Position numbers and translations under genes: made by a program. Positions 35,357 to 45,231 of a stretch of 64,000 nucleotides of DNA are shown here, in pieces. Position 1 is the first letter of the stretch. Each line of letters begins with the position of its first letter. Under the pieces are notes generated by a model, which worked only from the letters and a program-made list of their open reading frames with translations, was not told the origin of the DNA and did not search any database. Source of the stretch: Chelonoidis abingdonii (Eukaryota > Chordata > Testudines > Testudinidae); contig NC_133773.1 of NCBI RefSeq assembly GCF_003597395.2, positions 65,597,843-65,661,842 on the forward strand. The letters are read 5' to 3'.

Positions 35357-35826
35357 GCAAAAAGAATGAGGAATACTTGTGGTGCCTTAGAGACTAACCA
35401 ATTTATTTGGGCATAAGCGTTCGTGGGCTAAAACCCACTTCATCGGATGCCTTTGCACTGGAAAATATAGTAGGAAGATATATATATATACACACACACA
35501 CAGAGAACATGAAAAAATGAGTGTTGCCATACCAACTATAATTAGACTAATCAATTAAGGTATCACTACAAAAGTTTTTTTTCCTCCTGCTGATAATAGC
35601 CCACCTTAATTGAATAGTCTCATTAGAGTTAGTACGGCAATACCCATTTTTTCATGTTCTCTGTGTATATATATCTTCTTACTATATTTTTCACTGCATG
35701 CATCCAATGGAGTGGGTTTTAGCCCACAAAAGCTTATGCCTAAATAAATGTGTTAGTCTTTAAGGTGCCACAAGAACTCATTCTTTTTGCCGATACAGAC
35801 TAATACAGCTACCACTCTGAAACCTG
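35357..35826. mobile_element. Palindromic Penelope-like element terminal pair with TSD up to 12 bp
   Basis: The left half (35357-about 35580) and right half (about 35582-35795) are inverted copies: 'cttgtggtgccttagagac' against 'gtctttaaggtgccacaag', and 'gagaacatgaaaaaatg' against 'cattttttcatgttctc'. The flanks tcattaatgtca at 35345-35356 and 35827-35838 are identical, although the last bases may belong to the element end. Each arm carries a decayed hammerhead-like core. No coding region is left between the ends. Confidence 0.85.
35479..35502 (+). repeat. (TA)n(CA)n microsatellite inside PLE arm
   Basis: About six TA units followed by six CA units. The complementary site in the opposite arm (about 35667-35677) is shorter, so the repeat expanded in one arm only. 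Confidence 0.9.
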
Positions 35827-35871
35827 TCATTAATGTCAATAAGATATCCATGGTGAATGAAGTAGTATCTC

Positions 35872-37592
35872 TGTGGTGATCTGGGGTTAAACCCAGATGA
35901 ATAAGGAGTTGTCTCATGGGTGCCTGTGTGCAGTGCAGCTTTGGTTCAGAGCTCTGATACCAGCAGCCTGATTACAGCACACTAACCTTACCCTGGCTTC
36001 CACTAGCATAGTTACTCCTTGCAGGGTAACACCAATACCCTCCTAGTCCCAAGATCTCCCCAAGAATAACTTTCTCTGCAGTGCTCACCCCCTCTGACTG
36101 TGGCACTCGCTAAACTTTATCAAGCTCACTGCTCCTTTAAAGGGATAGCACACCATAGCTCATTAATTTAACTGGAGTTAACAAACCCTGCACTACAATC
36201 AAAGCATAGTTTATTAATAAAAGGGCATAGGTTTAAGTGATATCACGTATGAGGAATAAAGGTAGAAATCGTTACAAGCAAACAAAATAAAAAATATGTT
36301 TCTAAGACTCCAATCTCACTTACCAAACTAGACTCACCAGTATTTCTTCCAGCATAGCTGACAAGTTTTTTAGCCAGGACTAGGGTTGCCAACTTTCTAA
36401 TAGCACAAAACCGAATGCCCTTGTCCTGCCCCCTGCCCTGCCCATTCTCTTAGGTCCTGTCCCTGCTCACTCCATCCCCCCCTCCCTCTGTTGCTGGGGG
36501 TGTGGACTCTGGGGCGGGGGCAGAAATGAGGGGTTCAGGGTGCAGGAGGGGGCTCCAGGCTGTGGCAAGAGGTTGAGGTGTGGGAGGGGGTGAGGGCTCT
36601 GTCTGGGGGTGCAGGGTCTGGGGTGGGGCCAGAGATGAGAGGTTTGGGGTGTAGGAGGAGGCTGTAGGATGGGGCCAAAGGGTTCGGAGTGTGGGACTCC
36701 TGGCTGAGGCAGGGGGTTGAAGGCGGCGCTTACCTTGGGCTGCTCCCCAGAAGCAGTGACATGTCCATCAGCTTCTAGGCGGAGGGGCAGCCAGGGAGCT
36801 CTGCACGCTGCCACCACCCACAGGCACCACCCCCGCACCTCCCACTGCCTGTGGTTCCTGGCCAATGGGAGCTGTTGCTCAGGCAATTCACAGCTAGGAG
36901 CCAAGAAATATGTCACCATTTCTGGGGAGCTGTGCGGAACCAGGTAGGGAGGCTGCCAGCTTTGCACTAACCAGACTTTTAACAGACCAGTCAGCGGTGC
37001 TGACCAGAGCCACGAGGATCCTTTTTTGACCAGGTATTCTGGTTGAAAACCAGACACCTGGCAACCCTAGCCAGTACCCTTCACAGAACTCAAAGTGCTT
37101 GGTTTCCTTGTCTCTTCAGGTAGAAGATAATTTAAGGGTTCTCTCTCCCTATCTTGGTAGTCTGATAAATCTTTGAAATATATTCTTGTGAAGAGTATCA
37201 TTTTCCTGCTGGATGTAGACCCCATGCTCTCTGGTGTAGACTTTGTGATGCTTTCTCCCCCACTGGTGATTATACAATGAAAGTGATCTCTTCCTGCAAC
37301 CTCAGATACAAATGAACAGCCCACTGAATTTGGCCACACCTGGTTGGAAGAGTAGGTCTCTTTCCTTTGACTGGAGCAAACCTGTTTCTTAATTCCCCCT
37401 GATCTGCCTGGTGTAGACACATTTTAGTCATATATTTCTAGTACATCTGTAAAGTTCTTTGTGGATTAACCATGTATATTTCATGCAAGAATATTAATGA
37501 TTAGTGAGTTATTAGTTTTCCAATACATATTTCATGCCACTTTGGGGGTAAATCTGACAACTGTGTTCCATTGGGGTGCTCTTAGGGTCACA
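35872..37592 (-). mobile_element. Solo LTR (about 1.02 kb without its nested hAT), minus orientation, 5-bp TSD
   Basis: Starts tgtggtgatctgggg and ends 'cttagggtcaca', with perfect atctc duplications at 35867-35871 and 37593-37597. On the minus strand an AATAAA signal lies near 36212-36217 ('tttattaataaaag' region). The LTR is interrupted at 36381-37069 by a hAT element. The 117-codon minus-strand frame at 37067-37420 is part of the LTR and not a gene. ERV-type LTR by recall, family not named. Confidence 0.8.
36381..37069. mobile_element. Non-autonomous hAT element, 689 bp, 8-bp TSD
   Basis: Terminal inverted repeats TAGGGTTGCCAAC and GGCAACCCTA. Flanking 8-bp duplications gccaggac (36373-36380) and gccagtac (37070-37077), 7 of 8 identical. 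The interior contains 109-bp imperfect repeats of 'tctgggg.gggg.cagaaatg' type (36508 and 36617). The 196-codon minus frame 36467-37057 is low-complexity Pro/Leu sequence inside the element and not a protein gene. Confidence 0.9.
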
Positions 37593-37909
37593 ATCTCTAT
37601 TATAATAGATTTAGTGCCTTAACTCTATAGGAGATTTTATTAGCAAAAGTAACTACATGTTTCCTGCTCTGAACAGTTTAATGCCTCCATCCTCAATGCA
37701 ATGAGTGTACCTCTGCACCAAGCCCCAAATAAATCAGTTGCAGGATCAGGGCCTTAATAAGGGAGTCTAATCTAAATATAACAATGAATATGTCTCTTGC
37801 TTAGTGTATGGTCAAACACTGATCAAATGCCAATACATGGATAATTAAGGTCTTGGGCATGGTACTAGGACTTCTGTGCCCTGACTATCCTTGGTTGGCA
37901 TTTTATGGC

Positions 37910-38850
37910 TATTGGCAGTCAGTGACTGTGAAGCCAAAAGGGACCAGCTGATCATTTAGTCCAGTGGTGGGCAACCTGCGGCCCGAGGGCTGCACGCAGC
38001 CCATCAAGGTAATCCGCTGGCAGGCCGCAAAACAGTGTTTCCGTTGACTGTCCACAAGCACAACCACCTGCAGCTCCCAGTGGCCATGGTTCACTGTTCC
38101 TGGCCAATGGGAGCTGCGGGAAGCAGTAGCAAGCACATCCCTGCGGCCCATACCACTTCCCACATCACCTATTGGCTGGGATCAGAAAACTGCGGCCACT
38201 GGGAGCTGTGGGCAGCCATGCTTGTGGATAGTCAATGTAAACACTGTCTCGTGGCCCGCCAGAGGATTACCCTGACAGGCCCCAAGTTGCCCACCATTGA
38301 TCTAGTCTGACTTCTTATATAACAGACCCCAGAATTTTCACTCAGTTACCCCTATAGTGAGACCCATTACTTCAATTTGACCAAAGCATATCTTCCAGAA
38401 AGGCTTTCACACTTGGTTTGAAAACAAGAGATGGAGAATCCAGCTGTAGCTGTTCCTGTGGTCATTTGTTCCAGGGGTTTATCACCCTTACTGCCAGAAG
38501 TGTGTACCTTATTCCTAATTTGAATTTATCTGGTTTTAAACTTCCAGCCATTGGGTTTTTGTTATGCCTTTCTCTGCTAGATCAAGGAGCCCTTTAGTAT
38601 CCTGAATGTTCTCCCCATAAAAGGTACTTATACACTGTAATCAAGTCACCTCCTGATCTTTTTGCCTGAGTTGCTTGAGTTTTACACTACAAGGTATTTT
38701 TTTGCACCCACAAATCATATTTATGGCTCTTCTCTGCACCCTTTCAATTTTTTCAACATCCCTTTAGGCTGTTTTACTCATGGCAGGTGACTGGTATAGG
38801 ATCAAGGAAGGGCAAAGATGAGTGTTGCACCAACTTTGCAGCTCAGAGCT
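37910..38850 (-). mobile_element. CR1 LINE 3' portion, antisense, interrupted by a hAT element
   Basis: The plus strand reads the reverse of a CR1 3' half: 'gaccagctgatca', then after the hAT 'tctagtctgacttcttata', 'ggtttatcacccttactg', 'cttccagccattgg', 'ctttctctgctagatcaag', 'gtaatcaagtcacctcctg' and 'atggctcttctctgcaccc'. It belongs to a different subfamily from the copy at 7203. No intact frame. Confidence 0.85.
37962..38299. mobile_element. Non-autonomous hAT element, 338 bp, 8-bp TSD
   Basis: Ends cagtggtgggcaacctgcgg and 'aagttgcccaccattg' are inverted. The 8-bp flanks atttagtc (37954-37961) and atctagtc (38300-38307) match at 7 of 8 positions. Its removal joins the surrounding antisense CR1. 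Confidence 0.9.
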
Positions 38851-38854
38851 AACC

Positions 38855-39725
38855 ATGTGAACTGCACTGGTTCTCCCCAATTAGATCTGAGATTCTGGCC
38901 CATTTTTTATGTTTGTTGTATTATGCACAGACACTCCTAAATGGTGCTCACAGGTGTCACCAAAAACTAAAATACACGATATACATGTATGAAATAATGA
39001 CAGTGTTTTGTTTGGCTGTCTCAGGAAATAAATGAGTTGCTCACAGAAAGAGACAGGAATTGCTCAGAAAGAAAAACTTCATGTCAACTGCAAAGCAGCT
39101 GCTTCATAAAAAGTGTGTATGTAAAACATGAGATTAAAATCAAATGAACTGAATTAAATGAGTAGATGAGGCCAAACCAAACAGAATAAAAGAGATGCAT
39201 TGTTAAAATGTTGTCATTTTAGATGGTAGATTGTCCTATCTGATGACCTTTCATGATTCCTTCCTGAAAGACCTTTAAAAATCATAGCAATCTTTCATAT
39301 AACTTTTAAAGTGTTTAGATGAAGAAAAACTTGAACTTGGATCCTGTCTTACCATAAAAAGATCTGTTTTAATTGGTTTCACCTATAGCATTGTGACATT
39401 TGGGGGTTCACCTGGGCCAGTAAGGGGTTCAGTCATCTTCTGTAACCTGGTTGTCCTGTGGCTGTGCAGTTTGGGCCAGAGCTTTGACTCCAACAAACAC
39501 CACCAAGGATGGTAACTGTACCCACTCTAATAAAAATATAGTTTTTGTTGTTAGTGATGTATTTTCGTGTTGTCCATTTTTAAAAGACAAAAATGAAATG
39601 GGGGGAAATGGAAAAAAACAAATCTGTGCCTACAGATGTTTTCAGTGTTTGCAAAAGCTTGTGTGTTTTAGTTCTGGGCATACGCTAATCACATCCCAGC
39701 CCAGTAGTTCTTGTCTATGCATCCC
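38855..39725. other. Sequence without a recognised feature
   Basis: The region near 39400 ('tgacatttgggggttcacc') may be the left edge of the following LTR or a separate LTR fragment. Not resolved. Confidence 0.3.
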
Positions 39726-39729
39726 TTAT

Positions 39730-40577
39730 AAAGATGTGCAGGTTCCCAACCGCAGCAGCTCCAAAAGAGCCACCCAAACCCCTTGGGTCTTAAAAAAGGA
39801 GAAATTAACCATCCCCCTCCTTTTCCCCCCAGACTTTCCCCTCCCTGGGTTGCCTTGAGAGGCTTCACACAGATCCAAACTTCTTGGATCTTAAAACAAA
39901 GAGGAATTAACCATCCCCCTTTCCCCCCCCCCGACTTTCCCATCCCTGGGTTACCTTGAGAGGCTTCACACCGATCCAAACTCCTTGGATCTCAAAACAA
40001 GGAGGAATTAACCATCCCCCATCCCTTCCCCCCCACCAATCCCTGGTGAATTCAGACCCAATCCCTTGGATTTTAAAACAAGGAAAAATCAATCAGGTTC
40101 TTGAAAAGAAAGCTTTTAATTGAAGAAAGATAAGGTAAAAATTATCTCTGTAAAATCAGGATGGAAAATGCTTTACAGGGTACTCAGATTCATATAGACT
40201 AGAGGGACCACCCACCAGCCTTAGATTCAAAGTTACAGCAAACAGAGGTAAAAAATCCTTCCAGCAAAAGAAACCTTTACAAGTTGAGAAAACAAACATA
40301 AGACTAATAGCCAGGCAAGGCGGTTTACTTTCAATTTTGAAACATCAAAGACTGATTCAGAAAGATTGGGAGAGCCTGGAATGATGTCCCGTCCCTCTCA
40401 GTCCCTAGAGCGAACAACGAACAAAACAAAAAGCACAAACAAAGACTTCCCTCCACCAAGATTTGAAAGTATCTTGCCCCCCTATGGTCCTCTGGTTAGG
40501 TGTCAGCCAGGTTTACTGAGCTTCTTAACCCTTTACAGGTAAAAGAGACATTAACCCTTAACCATCTGTTTATGACA
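39730..40577 (-). mobile_element. LTR, minus orientation, left edge uncertain
   Basis: The right edge 'gttaaccctttacaggtaaa' ... 'ctgtttatgaca' matches the right edge of 48924-49815 almost base for base ('aaccctttccaggtgaaag' ... 'ctgtttatgaca'). It also shares 'tttgaaagtatcttg' and 'aattatctctgtaa'-like blocks. The left half is an array of four about 100-bp repeats (39745-40095). No target duplication was found. Minus-strand frames such as 39907-40092 are products of the repeat array. Confidence 0.7.
39745..40095. repeat. About 100-bp tandem repeat array in LTR
   Basis: Four imperfect units built on 'atccaaact.cttggatctt', 'aaacaa.gaggaattaacc', 'atccccc' and 'ccctgggtt.ccttgagagg'. The middle two are the most alike. 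Homopolymer C runs separate the units (for example 39925-39934). Confidence 0.85.
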
Positions 40578-40579
40578 GC

Positions 40580-41085
40580 AGCCTTAACAGGTTTGTCTTC
40601 AAAAGGTTCTTGCAAAATCCAGATAGAAAAGTTCTAAGCTGCATGTGCAAAACTGCTAATTTTAAGAGTGCATAACTTTAAAGCAATACATTATTTCCTT
40701 CTAAATTTGGGTTGATATTTTTGATTGCACCTATTGTACTGCAAAGTATAAAGGTACTTAGCATAACAAAGAGAAGGTTAAGAAGTAATTTTATCAATGT
40801 CTAAAATTACCTACATGGGAGAAGACTTCTGATAGTAGAAGTCTCTTTAACCTAGATGGAAATGGTGCAACAAGATTGCTCAGGCCAATGTACAGGCTGA
40901 GCAAGGGCGCATGCTACTTTCAAAAGCTTCAGCTCCGGATGCATAGTGCATGCATATAACTTCTCAATACAATACAATAGGGACCATCACTTGAAGAAGA
41001 ACTTGCTGATCAGTAATATAGTAAAAATGCATGGAGCAACATTATGTGTGAAGTTATGAACATAAGCTGAGATCGTGATTGAAGT
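40580..41085. other. Sequence without a recognised feature
   Basis: AT-rich. Nothing recognised. Confidence 0.4.
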
Positions 41086-41086
41086 A

Positions 41087-41262
41087 TGTTTCCCAGGCTC
41101 CGGCTGGAGGTGCAAGCTCTGGTATGGGGCCAGAAATGAGGGGCTCAGGATGCGGGAGGGGGCTTTGGGCTGGGGAAAGGGTTTGGGGTGCGAGAGGTGG
41201 TAAGGGCTCTGGCTAGGAGTGCGAGCTCTGGGGTGAGACTGGGGATGAGGGGTTTGGGGTGG
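41087..41262. repeat. Fragment of the hAT family seen at 36381-37069
   Basis: 'ccagaaatgaggggctcagg' followed by 'tgcgggagggggct' matches 'cagaaatgaggggttcaggg' with 'tgcaggagggggct' at 36520-36555, and the 109-bp sub-repeat layout is the same. Both termini are missing, so it is an internal fragment. Confidence 0.7.
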
Positions 41263-41368
41263 GTTTTAGCTCACTAAAGCTTATGCCCAAATAAGTGTTA
41301 GTCTCTAAGGTGCCACAAGTACTCTTCGTTCTTTGCTGATACAGACTAATATGGCTACCACTCAAACC
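41263..41368 (+). mobile_element. Penelope-like element terminal fragment
   Basis: 'gtgggttttagctcactaaa', 'gcttatgcccaaataa', 'gttagtctctaaggtgccac' and 'gatacagactaatatggctac' match the right arm of 35357-35826. Truncated at its 5' side through the ribozyme-like core. Confidence 0.8.
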
Positions 41369-41369
41369 A

Positions 41370-42379
41370 TTCTCAGAGAGTAGTTATCAGTGGTTCACAG
41401 ACAAGCTGGAAGGGCATTTCAAGTGGGGTCCAGCAGGGATCTGTTCTGGGTCCAGTTCTGTTCAGTATCTTCATCAAAGATTTAGATAAGGGCATAGAGA
41501 GAATCCTTATAAAGTTTGCGGATGATACCAAACTTTGGAGAATAGGATTAAAATTCAAAATAATCTGGACAAACTGGAGAAATGGTCTGAAGTAAATAAG
41601 ATGAAATTCAATAAGGACAAATGCAAAGTACTCTGCTTAAAAAAGGAATCATCAGTTGCACACAATCAAAATGGGAAATGACTCCCTAGGAAGGAGTACT
41701 GTAGAATGGGATCTGGGGGTCAGAGTGAATCACAAACTAAATATGAGTGAACAATATAAAACTGTTACAAAAAAAGTAAACATCATTCTGGGATGTATGA
41801 GCAGGAGTGTTGTAAGCAAGAAAGAGACAAGAAATAATTCTTCCACTCTACAGCACACCAATTAGGCCTCAGCTGGAGTATTGTGTCAAGTTCTGGATAC
41901 TACATTTCAGGAAAGATGTTGACAATTGACAAAAGTCCAGAGAAGAGCACAACAATTATTAAAGGTCTAGAAAACATGACTTATGAGGGAAGATTGAAAA
42001 TACTGGGTTTGTTTAGTCTGGAGAAGAGAAGACTGAAGAGGGGTCATGATGATAGTTTTCAAGTACATGAAAGGTTTTTACAAGGAGGAGGGAGAAAAAT
42101 TGTTCTCTTTAACCTCTGAAGATAGGACAAGAAGCAATGGGCTTAAATTGAATGAAAGGCAGTTTAGGTTGGACATTAGAAAAAACTTCCTGTCAGGCTG
42201 GTTAAGCACTGGAATAATTGCCTAAGAAGGTTGTGGAATCTCCGTCAATGGGGATTTTTAAGAGCAGGTTAGACAAACTGTCAGGGATGGTCTAGATAAT
42301 TTTTAGTCCTGCCTTGAGTGCAGGGGACTGGACTAGATGACCTCTCAAGATCCCTTCCAGTCCTACAATTCTATGATTA
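41370..42379 (+). mobile_element. CR1 LINE ORF2 3' half and 3' end
   Basis: The plus strand encodes the RT palm region with [17 protein letters not shown] and the catalytic-type FADDTKLW box near 41511-41538, then the C-terminal region and the CR1 3' end 'tcctacaattctatgatta'. Frame changes occur before and after the RT motif. 5'-truncated directly after the PLE fragment. Confidence 0.92.
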
Positions 42380-42384
42380 CTCAT

Positions 42385-44685
42385 CAAATATCCCCATCCC
42401 AAGTATTTGTCCTTAAAATTACATCCATTAGTTACTATTTATTGATGTTAAAAAAGGTTTTACATAATGTGAATATTACAGAGAATAATAGCTCCTATAC
42501 ATTAGAACATTATACAATAGTACCTCCTATACATACTCCATTTCCCCTCAGAGAGATCCATTATGGTCAGCAGCATTTGCTCTATACATTGTGTATAAAC
42601 TAAAAGTATACATTAGATCCTGTGGGATCTAAACCCTTAGAAGTATATCAGAGCTTTAATATATTCAGCTATCTTGAGCCTGATCTCATCTACACCAGTG
42701 TGAATCAGGAATAACCTCACTGAAGTTACACTTATGTAAAATCAACATGGATCAGAATCAGTCTTGTGATATTACTAACTACTCAGTTCATCCTTTTGTT
42801 CATCTTAATTTGTCTGTGCATTTTGGAGTGCAACTTTACAGGAAGGCATGATTCCAAGTCAAATTCTATTGCCATGGAATACCCAGGGCCTGATTTCATG
42901 TGATCTTCTGAATACACACACAAATTATATTTGCTTGCCCAGGTTTGATAGTGGTAAGTGAACAGGTCTGCATGAACCAATAACATCTCCAAACTTTCGC
43001 CTGAAATTTGTACTGCCCCTTTTTTTGAATTATGGAAATGTTTGAACTTTTTATTCATTAGTGCATGGAAGGACCAGAAATCTCACTAGAAACACTGATT
43101 CTGTGACATTACCATTCTATTTTGCAAACCAAAGAGTTTTAGAGAGTTCATGCAAGCCTCCAGATTTTGGGGTACAGATCAGAATCAAACCTGAAAACAA
43201 ATATGCATATACCATGCAAAGTTTTGATAATGTAGTCCTACCCTTATTCGTCATGCACAGTGGTACAGAACTTTATGGTTAGTCAATACTTTTTGCTGAC
43301 TCAGTGGGCTCATAGAAACATTAACTAAAATGCACGAGTTGGCATAGACAAAGGAAGAACACACACACAACAAAAATGTCTGCTAAACTAAATTTTCTCA
43401 CTGAGGACCATCAATATAACGTGGCTGACATCTTTATTGTCTGTGTTTAGCAATCCTTATTTTAATGCTCTGCCTAAACTAATTCTGGATAGGAGTAAAT
43501 GCAACATCCTCATTGGTAATTGTGCCAACTGAATGTCTTGTCTATGTACAACAAAGAATCTGAGTTGTAAGCCAAGTGCCAATGAACACAATGTTTTAGT
43601 GAATTCAGCTTCTAGATGTTTACTGAGAAAGAAAGAATGGTATTTTACTGACCACTTCCGGTTGCGACTAATGACCTCCAGACTGTTAAATTGGATGGCA
43701 CCCTTTCCCTTCTGCTCATGCTGTTCTGTTCTGTTTGGACAGTTTTAGAACTGGAAAATTAGAAATGGATATTAAGATGTTACATCTAGGCAATTGGATT
43801 TTGAAATATCTGTTTCCTTGAAGGGTAATTCATTGTATATAGTACATTACATGACTCCACAATATTGCTTCATTTACTGGAAATAATAATGCATATCAAA
43901 GGCACATACAGCCCTTCTGATTGTATTTCTCAAGTGTCTTTCTTGAGACTAAAATCCAGTGGTTTCTTTTTTCTTCTAATATGATACATTTGGCAATTAA
44001 GTGCACCTCATCTCCAAGCCCTCTATTCTTTTCCCTTCTCATGCCCATTTCCCCCCGTGCATATTTTGTTTTGTTTTCTGCTTTTATTCTCATTTTTCCT
44101 TCTTTGTCTTATTTCTAGCCCTACCCCTCTCCCTTAGTGACTCCCATTGCATTTCTGTTCCTTTCCTCAAACCCCAGTGAAATATTTGCTTGCTAATGTC
44201 TCCCACTGAGGTTCGGAAGTACCGGGGTGCTTTGAGCTGCAATCCACCTTCTTCCTTGTTAGTGAGGCCTAGTGGGAGGTACTGGTCTTTTGTAGGTAGA
44301 TTGTAAACATTCTTCTTTTCCACTGTGCAAACAAATTATCTTCTGCTGAGTGTGGAAATAATGTTTTTACTGTTTGCTTCCTTGTTTGTGTTGCAGCAAT
44401 GCATCACCATTAACACTAATCCAGATCTGGAAATTGAGTTTGTTAGCTGTGTTGGAGCTAGCACAGGAAAAATAAAACCCAAAACATTAACTAACAGAGT
44501 GCAAGCACAACTCTTTTCAGGAAAAAGTACAAATCTCTGCACACAAAACAAATCTTGAAGTCTGGACTCTGGCTTGCAAAGCAGCAGTAAAATAGGTATG
44601 TTATGCAATTGGCTGGTACTTGAGACTAAATCGTGCGCAGGGATGCACATGTGCAAAAAGTGGAAACTTGAACAAATTGCTAAGG
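42385..44685. other. AT-rich sequence without a recognised feature
   Basis: About 2.3 kb. 42670-42740 ('acaccagtgtgaatcagg', 'actgaagttacactta') resembles an ancient reptile repeat. Open frames at 42783-43058 and 44336-44656 (minus strand) carry no recognisable domain. Confidence 0.35.
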
Positions 44686-44824
44686 ATGAGTAAAAAAGAA
44701 CAGCTCAAGCTGCAAGGATAAAATTAGAAAGGCTAAGGCACAACATGAGTTACACCTAACGGGGATACAAGAGGCAATAAAAGCAGCAGAGAATCCTGTG
44801 GCACCTTATAGACTAACAGACATT

Positions 44825-44870
44825 TTGGAGCATGAGCTTTCGTGGGTGAATACCCACTTCATCAGATGCA
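44825..44870 (-). ncRNA. Hammerhead-ribozyme-like motif (minus strand)
   Basis: Read on the minus strand: GCAU, CUGAUGA (44859-44865), one extra A, GUGGGU-AUUC-ACCCAC as stem II, GAAA (44838-44841), GCUC, AUGC. GCAU and AUGC pair as a 4-bp stem I placed directly before C3 and directly after the predicted cleavage position. Stem III is missing. Small hammerheads without stem III that act as dimers are known from Penelope-like elements. Confidence 0.65.
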
Positions 44871-44877
44871 TGTACAA

Positions 44878-44917
44878 GCATCTGACGAAGTGGGTATTCA
44901 CCCACGAAAGCTCATGC
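44878..44917 (+). ncRNA. Hammerhead-ribozyme-like motif (plus strand)
   Basis: GCAU (44878-44881), CUGACGA (44882-44888), one extra A, stem II GUGGGU-AUUC-ACCCAC, GAAA (44906-44909), GCUC, AUGC (44914-44917). All core positions of the CUGANGA...GAAA consensus are kept. The extra A before stem II and the lack of stem III deviate from the classical fold. Cleavage would be expected after the C preceding AUGC. Confidence 0.65.
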
Positions 44918-45121
44918 TCCAAAATGTCTGTTAGTCTATAAGATGCCACAGGATTCTCTGCTGCTTTTACAGATCCAGACTAACACGGCTACCCCTCTGA
45001 TACAAGAGGCAATAAGATGAGGTTCTATAAGTACGTTAGGAGCAAGAGAGATGAAGGAAAGTGTAGGTCAACTACTTAGCAGGAAAGGAGAACTTGTTAT
45101 GAACACCACCAAGAATAGGGA

Positions 45122-45231
45122 TCAAGTATCAGAGGGGTAGCTGTGTTAGTCTGAATCTGTAAAAGCAGCAGAGAATCCTGTGGCACCTTATAGACTAACA
45201 GATGTGCTATAAGGTGCCACAGGATTCTCTG
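45122..45231. mobile_element. Second, truncated PLE end in the same CR1, 12-bp TSD
   Basis: Starts 'agtatcagaggggtagctg', reads antisense to '...gactaacagatgtg', then turns into a short inverted piece 'ctataaggtgccacagg' and ends 'attctctg'. Perfect duplications caagaataggga flank it at 45110-45121 and 45232-45243. The ribozyme-like part was lost in the truncation. Confidence 0.85.

Larger units (their letters stand above)
44781..44998. mobile_element. Near-perfect inverted pair of PLE ends with 17-bp TSD
   Basis: Arm 1 (about 44778-44870) and arm 2 (about 44878-44970) are inverted copies over about 90 bp with very few mismatches and an 8-bp centre. The flanks gatacaagaggcaataa at 44764-44780 and 44999-45015 are identical, although the last bases of 'ctctgatac' may belong to the element. 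The right side continues 'cagatccagactaacacgg'. This is the least decayed PLE end in the window and keeps hammerhead cores on both strands. Confidence 0.88.

Noticed and set aside
36467..37057. 196-codon minus-strand Pro/Leu-rich frame
   Set aside because: Contained in the non-autonomous hAT element at 36381-37069. Low-complexity composition explains the open frame.
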